Assembly: GCF_046054155.1 (NCBI RefSeq)
Contig: NZ_JBEQCT010000004.1
Span: 1 to 64,000, forward strand
Source: Celerinatantimonas yamalensis
GTDB taxonomy: Bacteria > Pseudomonadota > Gammaproteobacteria > Enterobacterales > Celerinatantimonadaceae
Direction: 5' to 3'
DNA: 64,000 bases
The notes below the pieces were generated by a model. The model saw only the letters and a list, made by a program, of their open reading frames with translations. It had not been told where the DNA came from and searched no databases. Below are positions 52,724 to 61,878 of the stretch, one piece after another; the first letter of the stretch is position 1, and each line of letters opens with the position of its first letter. Made by a program: the position numbers and the translations under genes.

Positions 52724-54055
52724 TTAAACATTCAGTAATAAAAATTCCCGTTCCCAGGAACTGATGACTTGGAAAAAAGTTTTATATTCTTTACGTTTTA
52801 ATGCCACATAAGCAGAGACAAAGCGGTCGCCCAAAATATCGCGCATATCATCGCTACGCTCTAATAATTGCAATGAGTCTTCAACAGTTCGCGGTAGTGA
52901 GTAAGGCGATTGAGTGGCATCACCGGTGGTGATCGGTGTCGGTTGCAGTGACTTTTTCATACCCATATAACCACAGGCTAGTGAGACAGCCATGGCCAAA
53001 TAAGGGTTGGCATCTGAGCCTGCATAACGATTTTCGACTCGCCGAGCACTTGGGCCCGAGAAGGGGACTCGCAGTCCGACAGTTCGATTATCAACGCCCC
53101 ATTGAACATTAGTCGGCGCTGAATCACCGAACATCAGCCGACGATAGGAGTTTACATTGGGGGCAAAAAAGGCGAGTCCGGCAGGCGTGTATTGCTGCAT
53201 TCCTGCAATGTAGTTCAAAAATAGTGGGCTATTATCGCCATTCGCTAAGCCAAATAGATTACGTCCTTCGCTGTCGGTGATGCTTTGATGAATATGCATC
53301 GCGCTACCGGGTTCCGCTTCCATCGGTTTAGCCATAAATGTTGCATAGACATCATGGCGCTGTGCCGTTTCGCGCATCGTGCGTTTAAACAAAAAAACTT
53401 GGTCGGCGCGTGACAGCGGATCGCCATGTAGGAAATTAACTTCCATCTGCGCGGCCCCTGATTCATGAATGAGGGTGTCGACATCAAGCTCTTGGGCATC
53501 GCAGTAGTCATACATATCTTCAAAGATAGGGTCGAATTCATTCACCGCATCGATGCTAAATGACTGACGGGCAGTCTCAGGGCGTCCATTACGACCGATA
53601 GGGGGTTCTAATGGATAATCCCAGTCGATATTTTTCTTAACCAAAAAAAATTCAACCTCTGGGGCAACCAGAGGAAACCAGCCTTCTTTTTCGTAAAGAG
53701 CTAACACGCGACGCAATACCGAGCGCGGGGCAATATCAACCAGTTGGTTGTGGTGATTGTAGCAGTCATGGATCACTTGGGCGGTTGGCTCTTTGGTCCA
53801 TGGGACAAAACGAATCGTTTCTGGATCAGGTTCCAGTTGCATATCCCGTTCGGTGGGATCCACCATACTGTCATCATCTGGGCATTCGCCCGTGACCGTT
53901 TGAAAAAAGATCGATTCTGGCAGACGCAAACCTTGTTCCCGTAAATATTTACTTGCTGGAATGATTTTGCCACGTGCATTACCGGTCATATCAGGAATTA
54001 AGCATTCGACTTCGGTAATTTTGTGGTCAGTAATCCACTGTTTAATATGGTCCAT
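52724..54055 (-). CDS. puuA: Gamma-glutamylpolyamine synthetase (glutamine synthetase family)
   Basis: 443 residues from ATG 54055 (AGGGA four to five bases upstream; an in-frame GTG at 54073 has no ribosome site). Glutamine synthetase fold: VECLIPDMTGNARGKIIPAS near the start, APEVEFFLVKKNIDW, ESGAAQMEVNFLHGDPLSRA, SAMHIHQSITDSEGRNLF, RRLMFGDSAPTNVQWGVDNR and ENRYAGSDANPYLAMAVSLA. Shorter N-terminus than glutamine synthetase GlnA and no adenylylation loop, as in PuuA/SpuB. ATP-dependent first step of putrescine breakdown. First gene of the minus-strand puuA-spuC-potF2 operon, divergent from puuB. Confidence 0.9.
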   Translation of the reverse strand: MDHIKQWITDHKITEVECLIPDMTGNARGKIIPASKYLREQGLRLPESIFFQTVTGECPDDDSMVDPTERDMQLEPDPETIRFVPWTKEPTAQVIHDCYNHHNQLVDIAPRSVLRRVLALYEKEGWFPLVAPEVEFFLVKKNIDWDYPLEPPIGRNGRPETARQSFSIDAVNEFDPIFEDMYDYCDAQELDVDTLIHESGAAQMEVNFLHGDPLSRADQVFLFKRTMRETAQRHDVYATFMAKPMEAEPGSAMHIHQSITDSEGRNLFGLANGDNSPLFLNYIAGMQQYTPAGLAFFAPNVNSYRRLMFGDSAPTNVQWGVDNRTVGLRVPFSGPSARRVENRYAGSDANPYLAMAVSLACGYMGMKKSLQPTPITTGDATQSPYSLPRTVEDSLQLLERSDDMRDILGDRFVSAYVALKRKEYKTFFQVISSWEREFLLLNV

Positions 54056-54076
54056 ACGTTCCCTAAATGACACCGC

Positions 54077-54109
54077 TATTTGTTTAGTAAACTAATCAGT
54101 ATTTGTTTA
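54077..54109. promoter_or_regulatory. Direct repeat TATTTGTTTA, 23-base period
   Basis: Two copies of TATTTGTTTA (54077-54086, 54100-54109) just upstream of puuA. The first overlaps an odd palindrome GTTTA-G-TAAAC (54082-54092). Reverse-complement versions occur at 54225-54253, so the region carries two opposed pairs. Candidate operators for the PuuR-like repressor. Confidence 0.4.
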
Positions 54110-54132
54110 AAATATACCCATTCTGGAATATA

Positions 54133-54160
54133 TTTGACACGTTAATTAATACATGTCAAA
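54133..54160. promoter_or_regulatory. 28-base inverted repeat upstream of puuA
   Basis: TTTGACACGT, 8-base AT spacer, ACATGTCAAA: ten-base arms with one mismatch. The left arm contains TTGACA, so a regulator bound here could block a promoter. Factor unknown. Confidence 0.5.
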
Positions 54161-54777
54161 CATTCTTGTGGGTTTTTTTTATGATGAAATGAAATGTCTA
54201 ACAGCACCGAAATATTTGCAATATATTAAACACTGTGATGGATTTTTAAACACATAAAAATGCAGCTTCGAGGGCCTCGATGAGCCAACTAAAGCCAGTT
54301 AATATTGTGAATTCATCGAACCTACTCACTAGGTCGGTGGCTCATTTTAATGCGCAACCGTAATGACAGAGCGTTGATTTGATTTTGCATGATTGAAACG
54401 CCGCGAGTTGCGATAAACGTACCGAACAGCTTAGTGTCTTCTAAAATGTTCAACGAAGGTGTGTGCTGGCCGATATTCATGCTCGCTTAGACGTTGACTA
54501 AGCCGTTAGATGATAAGGAAGTAGCTCGCGATTGGTGGCGTAATCCGTTGTGGCAATGTATCACCAAGCCGGCTGATATTGATATATTAACGAATGACAG
54601 AATAGGCCTTTGCGCTGTATGTCGAAAGGCAAGTGACATGACCTGTCTTAGGTCAAGCGTTTGCCAAGTTGGCTAAGCGATAAAATGGTTAGAAAAGCAC
54701 TACTGCCAGAGTGAAGTATCACCACTTCACTTAAATGTCAGTGGTTCCCGTAAGCGATATGATAAAAGGATGATGTC

Positions 54778-56055
54778 ATGACAGCGAAGCCTTACCCCGA
54801 TTCTTACTATGCGGCGAGCGCCAATCAGGCGTTTGTGTTCCCCTCATTATCCGAGAGCATTCAGGCCGATGTGTGTGTCATTGGCAGTGGGATTACTGGC
54901 GTGGTCAGTGCACTGAAATTAGCTGAACAAGGTTATAAAGTCGCGCTTCTTGAAGCCGAACAAGTTGGGTTTGGCGCATCTGGGCGAAGCGGGGGGCAAG
55001 CCATTTTTGGCTGGGCTTGTGAGCAAAGCTACCTAGAAAATTTGGTCGGTCAAGAGAGTGCTCGGCATTTTTGGTCCATCGCCTTGGAAGGGCTGGCTCA
55101 CACCAAACAACGGATCAAAGATTACCAAATTGATTGTGATTGGTGTGATGGTATGGCGCATCTTGGCATGAAAGCCCGCCATGACCACGCGCTACAAACA
55201 TGGTACCACCAACTTCAAGATAATTATGGGTACAACAGCTTGACGTTGTGGGATAACGATCAAGTGCGAGAGCAAATCGACAGCCCGCTTTATACGAGTG
55301 GCCTTTATGATGCCAACAGTGGTCATCTCCATCCCCTTAATTATACCTTAGGCCTTGTTGCAGCGGCTAAATCGGCGGGAGTAGACATTTATCAAGGCAG
55401 TCGCGTTACCCAAATTATTCAAGGTGAGTCAGTTACTCTGAAGACTGTTGCTGGGCAAGTGCAAGCCAAGCATGTGATCTTGGCGTGTAATGCGTATTTA
55501 GAAGGACTGTCACCTTACTTAGAGAGCCGCGTGATGCCAGTGGGCACTTATATTGCAGCTACCGAACCGCTGGGCGAGGCGAAATGTTGGTCGCTGATGA
55601 AAGGCATGGCGGCCTGCGATATTAACTTTGTGCTGGATTACTATCGTTGCTCGGCTGACCACCGGTTGTTGTTCGGCGGCCGGGTCAGTTACTCTGGGGC
55701 TGAACCGCGCGATCTCAAAGCCATCATGCGCGCCCAGATGATCCATGTGTTCCCACAGCTTCGCGCCGTGAATATTGACTACGCATGGGGTGGATATGTA
55801 GGAATTACGATGAACCGTGCCCCGCATTTTGGTCGTTTGGCCAACAATATTTACTACGCGCAAGGCTTCTCTGGCCATGGTATCGCCGCCTGTGGCATCG
55901 CTGGTGAACTGATGGCTGAAGCGATAGCAACGACTGCTGAGCGCTTTGACTTGTTTACGCGGATCCCACACCGTGCTTTCCCCGGCGGGAGGTTGTTGCG
56001 CACGCCAGCCTTAGTCTTAGCAATGGCTTATTATCGAATACGTGACTACTTATAA
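54778..56055 (+). CDS. puuB: Gamma-glutamylputrescine oxidase
   Basis: 425 residues (E. coli PuuB 426). FAD-dependent amine oxidase of the DAO family that oxidises gamma-glutamylputrescine to the aldehyde handled by PuuC. N-terminal YPDSYYAASANQ, then the dinucleotide-binding DVCVIGSGITGVVSALKLAE, GASGRSGGQAIFGWACEQSY, and the C-terminal block WGGYVGITMNRAPHFGR with YYAQGFSGHGIAACGIAGEL. AAGGA lies eight bases before the ATG. Single gene, divergent from puuA, from which it is separated by a large regulatory region. Confidence 0.93.
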   Translation: MTAKPYPDSYYAASANQAFVFPSLSESIQADVCVIGSGITGVVSALKLAEQGYKVALLEAEQVGFGASGRSGGQAIFGWACEQSYLENLVGQESARHFWSIALEGLAHTKQRIKDYQIDCDWCDGMAHLGMKARHDHALQTWYHQLQDNYGYNSLTLWDNDQVREQIDSPLYTSGLYDANSGHLHPLNYTLGLVAAAKSAGVDIYQGSRVTQIIQGESVTLKTVAGQVQAKHVILACNAYLEGLSPYLESRVMPVGTYIAATEPLGEAKCWSLMKGMAACDINFVLDYYRCSADHRLLFGGRVSYSGAEPRDLKAIMRAQMIHVFPQLRAVNIDYAWGGYVGITMNRAPHFGRLANNIYYAQGFSGHGIAACGIAGELMAEAIATTAERFDLFTRIPHRAFPGGRLLRTPALVLAMAYYRIRDYL

Positions 56056-56328
56056 ACATAAACGGCACTCCTATGACGATTACCATTTTGCCTGACGGTG
56101 ATGCTATCGTTGTTCACGACAAACCAGTTATAAGATTGGTGTCATGGCGGACTATGGGAATTTATTGCGCAATCGAGTCAAAAATAACACGCATTACTGA
56201 TGCGTCTGTAGACGTTGCTCGCTGAGCATTCGCAAAGCTGCATTGCCATATTGATCAAATAATCGCTAGCATACATACTCTTCGTTATGTCAATAGATGT
56301 AAATACTGCGCAAGAGGTATGGTAAACG

Positions 56329-57243
56329 GTGCGAGTCACACTTGGATTCAAACTCTCATGGAAAGAGTACGTGTTATTGTTGGGGCTCCCTTTGTTCTTT
56401 TTAGCGGGGGTGTTTTATTTGATCAATACCCCTGCCCGTTATCAACTGCAAGCAAGCGCTGTATTAGTTCAGGACCCCAATATTCAGGCTCAAGCGGGAA
56501 TGTTCCGTGGGCTGTCTCCGCTTGTTCGCCGTGCTGCGATCTTAAGCTTTCGTCAACACTGGAGAAATCAACGATTCAATCGCAGTTTGATTATTGCGAC
56601 ATTAAACTCACATGTTTTTCTTAAATCGTTCATTGCACAGCATCAACTCAAACCGATCATTTTTGCTCGGCGCTGGGATAAACAACATCAACGCTGGATT
56701 CGCCCCAAGCTCGGTTGGTTTGGCCAATTGTTGCAATACTTTTATGGCAAAAGCACGCCGTCAGGTTTGACCGCTCGTGAACCGAGTGATTATTTAGCGG
56801 TCAAACGACTGAAAACAGCGTTTCACTTCAAGCTTCTTCCCCGCCAAAGGATACTTCAAATGACGCTCATTTGGCCAGATAAGGTGCAGGGGCGCAACAT
56901 GCTCAATACGTTGGTGAATTACGCTAACGTTTATATGCTTGAGCGTACTCGTCAGCAGACCCAAGATGAACTATCCAACTATCAGCAGATGCTTGTCAGC
57001 ACATCTAATCTGACGATGAAGCAGCTGTTATTGAGTCACCAGCAACAATCGTTAAGTACGCTGCTTTTGCAAAATGTGCAGATGTCACCGATACTTTCAT
57101 TGATCGATCCCGCCGTATTGCCCAACCAGCGTTATTATCGTTTTGCGATTATTCCCTTGGTTGCTGTTTGGTTGTTTTTTAGCTTGTTGGTTTTTTGCCT
57201 GATTATGATTAATCGAGTGCCAAAAGTTCGACCGTCTGTATAG
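56329..57243 (+). CDS. Wzz/chain-length-determinant-like membrane protein, orphan
   Basis: 304 residues from GTG 56329 (AGAGG about 11 bases upstream; no in-frame ATG fits). Topology: TM1 at about 14-32 (YVLLLGLPLFFLAGVFYLI), a periplasmic part with a helical region at about 200-250 (MLERTRQQTQDELSNYQQML), and TM2 at about 274-296 (FAIIPLVAVWLFFSLLVFCL). This is the layout of polysaccharide co-polymerases (Wzz, FepE, PCP family). No glycosyltransferase, Wzx or Wzy gene is near, so the role is unclear; it may act on a polysaccharide locus elsewhere. Family assignment rests on topology rather than on signature motifs. Confidence 0.55.
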   Translation: MRVTLGFKLSWKEYVLLLGLPLFFLAGVFYLINTPARYQLQASAVLVQDPNIQAQAGMFRGLSPLVRRAAILSFRQHWRNQRFNRSLIIATLNSHVFLKSFIAQHQLKPIIFARRWDKQHQRWIRPKLGWFGQLLQYFYGKSTPSGLTAREPSDYLAVKRLKTAFHFKLLPRQRILQMTLIWPDKVQGRNMLNTLVNYANVYMLERTRQQTQDELSNYQQMLVSTSNLTMKQLLLSHQQQSLSTLLLQNVQMSPILSLIDPAVLPNQRYYRFAIIPLVAVWLFFSLLVFCLIMINRVPKVRPSV

Positions 57244-57381
57244 CCTTTCATCAATTTATTGCAGCGCTTGCCAAAGATATTTGGATGCTAACGTGATGCC
57301 TATTATCTTTGCCGCGGCAATTGGGTTGAGCCCGCTTAATCATACACAATACAACCATGGTGAATCCAGTCGCAGCAATTC

Positions 57382-58305
57382 TCAGTCTGCATCTTTATCA
57401 ACAGCAGGCGTTAGCGCTCGTAAACTGTTTAGTAACCAGTTAAGCGCGGGCTCGCGCTGATAGAGCGGGTGCCAAGCCAGGCAATAACGTATGGTTAGAG
57501 AGCTAGGTAGAGGCTGGGCGATAAGCGCGGTATCACGCAGTAAAAAATCACAGACGCTGTGCGGGACGACGGCATACAAAGGATGCTTGATCAGAAGCGG
57601 TGGTACAGCCATAAATGAGGGAACCCGCAAGGCGATTTGACGCTGGCACTGGTGTTCACCGAGCCACTGGTCAACCACTGTCTGACTATGTCCCCAACTA
57701 GATGTATAGATATGCGCTCGAGCAGTTAATTGAGTGATACTGATGGGCTGTTGGTTGAATGCGCGATTTTGAGCGCTCAAGCAATAGAGGGGGTCACTAA
57801 ACCAAAATTCACTGGTGAGCTGTGGGTGCAAATGATGGCTATCAGCAAAGCCGACGACGACATCAAATTCACGCTCAGCGAGCGGCTGTAGGTAGTCTTT
57901 TTGGGTTAATTCACTAACCTGCAAGGTTAATCCCGAACCTGCTTGGCGTAGCCGCTCATAGATAGGTTCTATCATGGCGTGCTCAATTGAAGCGCTTACC
58001 GCAAGCTTAAAGATCCGCTCACTGCGACAGGGATCAAATGGTTCTAAGCCTGCAAATCCAAGCTCTAATGTTTGCCACACCTGTTCAATGGTAAGGGCCA
58101 GTTGTTTGGCGACAGGGGTCGGTTGCATCTGCCGTCCATACGCGATAAACAGTGGATCTTCAAAGAGTTCCCGTAAGCGTTTCAATGAGTGGCTAACTGC
58201 CGGTTGTGAGAGGTGTAAACGGCGAGCCGCCGCACTAACTTGACGCTCTTGCATTAGTAATCGGAATACCTTGAGCAGATTAAAGTCGATTCGCTGCAGG
58301 TCCAT
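57382..58305 (-). CDS. LysR-type transcriptional regulator
   Basis: 307 residues. Winged helix at the N-terminus (FNLLKVFRLLMQERQVSAAA, then RRLHLSQPAVSHSLKRLREL and DPLFIAYGRQMQPT), followed by a NodD/LeuO-like substrate-binding domain (FKLAVSASIEHAMIEPIYER; EFDVVVGFADSH). Divergent from an EamA exporter with about 90 bases between them, so it probably controls that gene. No effector can be inferred. Confidence 0.9.
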   Translation of the reverse strand: MDLQRIDFNLLKVFRLLMQERQVSAAARRLHLSQPAVSHSLKRLRELFEDPLFIAYGRQMQPTPVAKQLALTIEQVWQTLELGFAGLEPFDPCRSERIFKLAVSASIEHAMIEPIYERLRQAGSGLTLQVSELTQKDYLQPLAEREFDVVVGFADSHHLHPQLTSEFWFSDPLYCLSAQNRAFNQQPISITQLTARAHIYTSSWGHSQTVVDQWLGEHQCQRQIALRVPSFMAVPPLLIKHPLYAVVPHSVCDFLLRDTALIAQPLPSSLTIRYCLAWHPLYQREPALNWLLNSLRALTPAVDKDAD

Positions 58306-58397
58306 CTATAAACCTCATTTATACAAGGATGAATATGATTCATTTTATTGATTATACCAACCTCTGTAGACTGCGCTTCTAAGTTTTGGAGGTATTT

Positions 58398-59285
58398 ATG
58401 AAGAAGTATCTGTATTTGGTGGCGATTGGTCTTTTGTGGGGGGCGCAATTTGTCTTTATGCGCCAAGCGGTCGCGACTATTCCTGATGTTTGGGTCGCTG
58501 CTGGGCGAGCGCTCACAGGTGCCGCAACGTTATGGTTATTGTGCAAACTACTCAGGCTGCGGGGCAATGTTCGTGATTGGCCTATCTATGCACTGATTGC
58601 TTTAGTTGATGCGGCAGTTCCTTTTTTGCTGCTAGCCTGGGCGCAGCAGCAGGTCGACAGCTCAATCTCGGCGGTGATTATGGGAATGATCCCCTTACTC
58701 ACACTGTTATTTGCGCCACTTGTGATCGGTGAGTCTTTAACGCTGGTGGCTTTTATCAGTGTGCTGATAGGATTTGCAGGGATCTGGGTGCTGTTTGCGC
58801 CGCAGTTAATGGGTATTTCTACAGGTCTGCCTATTTGGCCGTTGCTGGCGATTTTAGCTAGTGCTGGTTGTTATGCTATGGGGATGTTGCTGGTCAAACG
58901 CTTAACACGCGAGTCGCCGTTGCTTGTTGCGCGCAATATCTTGTCGGCATCCGCCCTGCAGTTATTGGTGGTGGCCCTGATAGCGTCCCCTGAGATACCT
59001 ACTGTGAGTTTGCCCGCATTGAACTCGCTATTGATGCTTGGGGTGTTATCGACGGGCTTAGGTTACTTCGTGTTTATGGCACTCATTGCCTTAAGTGGTC
59101 CAACATTCGCATCGATGAGTAATTATTTAGTGCCGGTCATTGGTTTTTTACTGGGCGGTTGGCTGTTAGCCGAGCGGCCACCGCAAAGTACGCTTTGGGC
59201 GCTGTCACTGATTTTGCTGGCAGTGGCACTTAACCAATGGGGGCAGTACCGACAGAAACACGATCGCGATTCGGTGCCGACTTAA
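58398..59285 (+). CDS. EamA/DMT family transporter
   Basis: 295 residues from ATG 58398, five bases after GGAGG. Ten membrane segments in two EamA halves: LYLVAIGLLWGAQFVFMRQA at the start, AVIMGMIPLLTLLFAPLVIG, and a second half with GVLSTGLGYFVFMALIALSG. Related proteins export amino acids or other small metabolites. Divergent from a LysR gene, the usual arrangement for an inducible exporter. Confidence 0.88.
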   Translation: MKKYLYLVAIGLLWGAQFVFMRQAVATIPDVWVAAGRALTGAATLWLLCKLLRLRGNVRDWPIYALIALVDAAVPFLLLAWAQQQVDSSISAVIMGMIPLLTLLFAPLVIGESLTLVAFISVLIGFAGIWVLFAPQLMGISTGLPIWPLLAILASAGCYAMGMLLVKRLTRESPLLVARNILSASALQLLVVALIASPEIPTVSLPALNSLLMLGVLSTGLGYFVFMALIALSGPTFASMSNYLVPVIGFLLGGWLLAERPPQSTLWALSLILLAVALNQWGQYRQKHDRDSVPT

Positions 59286-59384
59286 CCGCGCATTAGGTAT
59301 CGGCACGTAAAGTTATGACCAAGGTTACTTTTTGAAAAAAACAGCTCTGTTATGATGAGATCCCGTTTTATCAAGGAGATGTGT

Positions 59385-60347
59385 ATGACAACCCTTCCAT
59401 TGACGACCACTTTAGCCGATGTAAGTCGGATTGCCCTAGGTTGTATGGGTCTTGGTGGTGAGTGGCATGCAGCAAGTTATGGTGAGGCCGATCGCATTCA
59501 AGCGCAACGTTGTATCGAAGTTGCGCTTGAGGAAGGAATTAATTTTTTTGATCATGCCGATATTTATCGCAACGGCAAAGCGGAGCTGATATTTGGTGAG
59601 GTGCTAAAAAGCCGCCCGCAGTTGCGTGAACAAATCTACATTCAATCGAAATGCGGGATTCGTTTTGCCGATGATCATGGCCCTAATCGCTACGATTTTA
59701 GCTATCAGCATATTATTGATAGTGTCGATAGATCGTTACAGCGCCTTGGTTGTGATTATCTCGATATCTTATTACTGCACCGTCCTGATCCTTTAATGGA
59801 ACCTGAAGAAGTCGCGCGCGCGTTTGATGCCTTGTTATCGGCCGGTAAAGTACGCTATTTTGGCGTATCTAATATGAATCATCAGCAGATCCGCTTTTTG
59901 CAGCAATACCTTGATGAGCCGCTGGTTACCAACCAGATTGAGCTGAATTTAGCTCATCGTGACTTTATTGAAACAGGGGTCACTGTCAATGATGATCAAG
60001 GTAGGCACGCCCATTTTAGTGAAGGAACGCTGGAATACTGTCAGCGGCAAAATCTGCAGATACAAGCTTGGAGTCCGTTGGCGAAGGGAATATTTGCACA
60101 AGCGCCCAATAATCCGACCATTGCCGCCGCCCAAGAGCGACTGACTGAGTACAGCCAGCAATTTGATTGTGCAATTGAAACTATTTTACTGGCATGGTTG
60201 ATGCGCCATCCGGCAGGGATCCAACCGGTAATCGGCACCACCAATGAACAGCGCATTCGCGACTGCGCAAAAGCCGTTGAGATTGAACTGAGTCGTGAAC
60301 AGTGGTATCAACTGTTAACTGATATCCGTGGGCGGAATTTGCCTTAA
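59385..60347 (+). CDS. Aldo/keto reductase (YdhF-like)
   Basis: 320 residues from ATG 59385, six bases after AAGGAG (a frame start 33 bases upstream lacks a ribosome site). TIM-barrel NADPH oxidoreductase: IALGCMGLGGEW at the start, GINFFDHADIYRNGKAELIF with Asp and Tyr of the catalytic tetrad, LDILLLHRPDPLMEPEEVAR, VRYFGVSNMNHQQIRFLQ, and the cofactor region PVIGTTNEQRIRDC. Physiological substrate unknown. Single gene ahead of the tRNA cluster. Confidence 0.9.
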   Translation: MTTLPLTTTLADVSRIALGCMGLGGEWHAASYGEADRIQAQRCIEVALEEGINFFDHADIYRNGKAELIFGEVLKSRPQLREQIYIQSKCGIRFADDHGPNRYDFSYQHIIDSVDRSLQRLGCDYLDILLLHRPDPLMEPEEVARAFDALLSAGKVRYFGVSNMNHQQIRFLQQYLDEPLVTNQIELNLAHRDFIETGVTVNDDQGRHAHFSEGTLEYCQRQNLQIQAWSPLAKGIFAQAPNNPTIAAAQERLTEYSQQFDCAIETILLAWLMRHPAGIQPVIGTTNEQRIRDCAKAVEIELSREQWYQLLTDIRGRNLP

Positions 60348-60400
60348 CTCAACTGATGAAAGGGCGTGAGGGTATTTATGAGCAAGATGGCGGGTAAAAA

Positions 60401-60426
60401 CGAACAAATAGAATAAAATTTGTTCG
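60401..60426. terminator. Hairpin upstream of the tRNA cluster
   Basis: CGAACAAAT and ATTTGTTCG, a 9-bp perfect inverted repeat about 50 bases after the aldo/keto reductase stop, followed within 8 bases by a run of seven T. Plausible weak terminator for that gene. Confidence 0.45.
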
Positions 60427-60428
60427 AT

Positions 60429-60465
60429 TAGACATTTTTTTAAAAAAAGGTCTAGACACAGCCCC
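60429..60465 (+). promoter_or_regulatory. Possible promoter of the tRNA operon
   Basis: TAGACA (60429-60434, five of six matches to TTGACA), 18-base spacer, TAGACA as a poor -10, then the GC-rich CAGCCCCC, as expected for the discriminator of a stable-RNA promoter. It starts about 40 bases before the first tRNA. The weak -10 keeps confidence low. Confidence 0.3.
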
Positions 60466-60500
60466 CTCAAGTGCATAACATACGCCTCCGCCAGCATTGA

Positions 60501-60577
<77 letters not shown>

Positions 60578-60615
60578 GGCAACGCAAGCTACTTTGGTAG
60601 TAAAAAATAGACTAT

Positions 60616-60692
60616 GGTGGGTGTAGCTCAGTTGGTAGAGCCCCGGATTGTGATTCCGGTTGTCGTGGGTTCAAATCCCATCACTCACCCCA
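60616..60692 (+). tRNA. tRNA-His(GTG)
   Basis: 77 bases including the extra 5' G (G-1) that pairs with C73, the identity mark of tRNA-His. Anticodon loop TTGTGAT, anticodon GTG; encoded CCA. Corresponds to hisR. Confidence 0.97.
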
Positions 60693-60695
60693 TCT

Positions 60696-60782
60696 GCGAA
60701 GGTGGTGGAATTGGTAGACACGCTAGCTTCAGGTGCTAGTGGCCTTACGGCTGTGGGGGTTCAAGTCCCCCTCTTCGCACCA
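60696..60782 (+). tRNA. tRNA-Leu(CAG)
   Basis: 87 bases with a long variable arm (GGCCTTACGGCTGT), class II tRNA. Anticodon loop CTTCAGG, anticodon CAG; encoded CCA. Only 3 bases after tRNA-His. Corresponds to leuT. Confidence 0.97.
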
Positions 60783-60831
60783 TTTCTTGAGCCATTTTAG
60801 CTTGAGCAATGAGTAAAATAAGTTACAACGT

Positions 60832-60908
<77 letters not shown>

Positions 60909-61025
60909 TTTTTACATTGCTTACCTTGTTTTTGATTCGTAGGTAGTGCAACGCTTAGTTTTATATAGCGTGTTGTTGTGAAGATTAAGTATCTTCTCTT
61001 CACAAGGGTAACGCTTATCTATTGT

Positions 61026-61102
<77 letters not shown>

Positions 61103-61257
61103 CTTTCTCTGTTTTATCTTCCTAGTTTTATTTCTTTATTCGTTCATTTTCTTTGTCCAATATTGTTAGCGCTATTATTGATCGGCTATCCGGCATAAGA
61201 TGCTAATGGTTGCAGCGCGACTACATCACTTTATCCTAAATTTGAGATTAATCTGCC

Positions 61258-61854
61258 ATGAACAAGACCACTGAGTCCTTTAGCAAGAGTGATGAATCCA
61301 TCGCTGAAAAAACTTGGCACTGGGTTAACGCCTTGATCGTCGCACTGAATCTGTGCCCTTTTGCCAAGCGCGAAATCGATCTTGGTCGAGTTCGGCTCAT
61401 GGTTTGGCCGCACACTCAAGTGGCTGATGGATTGGCAAACCTAATTCGCGAGTGTCAATGGCTTGATGAGCATGCGCAGATTGAAACCTCGCTGCTGGTG
61501 TTACCTAAGATGTTGGATGATTTTGGCGACTATCTAGACTTTGTTGAATTAGCTGAGCAATTGCTCAGTGAACAAGGTTATGAAGGCGTCTATCAACTGG
61601 CTACATTTCACCCCGATTATTGTTTTGCTGGATGCAATGTGGATGATGTGACCAATTATACCAATCGCTCTCCCTATCCGATGCTGCATCTTCTGCGAGA
61701 AGCTAGTTTAGAACAAGCCATTGAACACTATGGAGATACGAACGCGATTCCAGAGCGCAATGTGGCATTACTCAAAGAGATGGGGTTGACCAAGCTGCAG
61801 GCATTGCTGGTGAAGGGTGAAAGTGCGACTTGCGAGCGCAAAAAACCGGCCTAG
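61258..61854 (+). CDS. DUF1415 family protein
   Basis: 198 residues. Family landmarks: TWHWVNALIVALNLCPFAKR near the N-terminus, then SLLVLPKMLDDFGDYLDFVE, YQLATFHPDYCFAGCNVDDV and TNRSPYPMLHLLREASLEQA. DUF1415 proteins are cytoplasmic and of unknown function; conserved Cys and His residues (LCPF, HPDY.F) suggest a metal or redox site but that is not established. Weak ribosome site. Its end converges on ohr, 24 bases away. Confidence 0.9.
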   Translation: MNKTTESFSKSDESIAEKTWHWVNALIVALNLCPFAKREIDLGRVRLMVWPHTQVADGLANLIRECQWLDEHAQIETSLLVLPKMLDDFGDYLDFVELAEQLLSEQGYEGVYQLATFHPDYCFAGCNVDDVTNYTNRSPYPMLHLLREASLEQAIEHYGDTNAIPERNVALLKEMGLTKLQALLVKGESATCERKKPA

Positions 61855-61878
61855 CAGTCGGCTTTTTGCGTTACAAAT

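Larger units (their letters stand above)
54056..54777. other. Divergent regulatory region, puuA / puuB
   Basis: About 720 bases without a credible gene. Near puuA it is AT-rich and dense in repeated words: TATTTGTTTA at 54077-54086 and 54100-54109, a long inverted repeat at 54133-54160, and ATTAAACAC / TTTAAACAC at 54225-54233 and 54245-54253. Also a 13-base palindrome TCGAGG-G-CCTCGA at 54268-54280. The part nearer puuB looks plain. Confidence 0.5.

Noticed and set aside
54494..54676. 60-codon plus-strand frame between puuA and puuB
   Set aside because: Lacks a ribosome site, has an irregular composition with clustered Cys and Trp, and lies in a promoter region; no family pattern.
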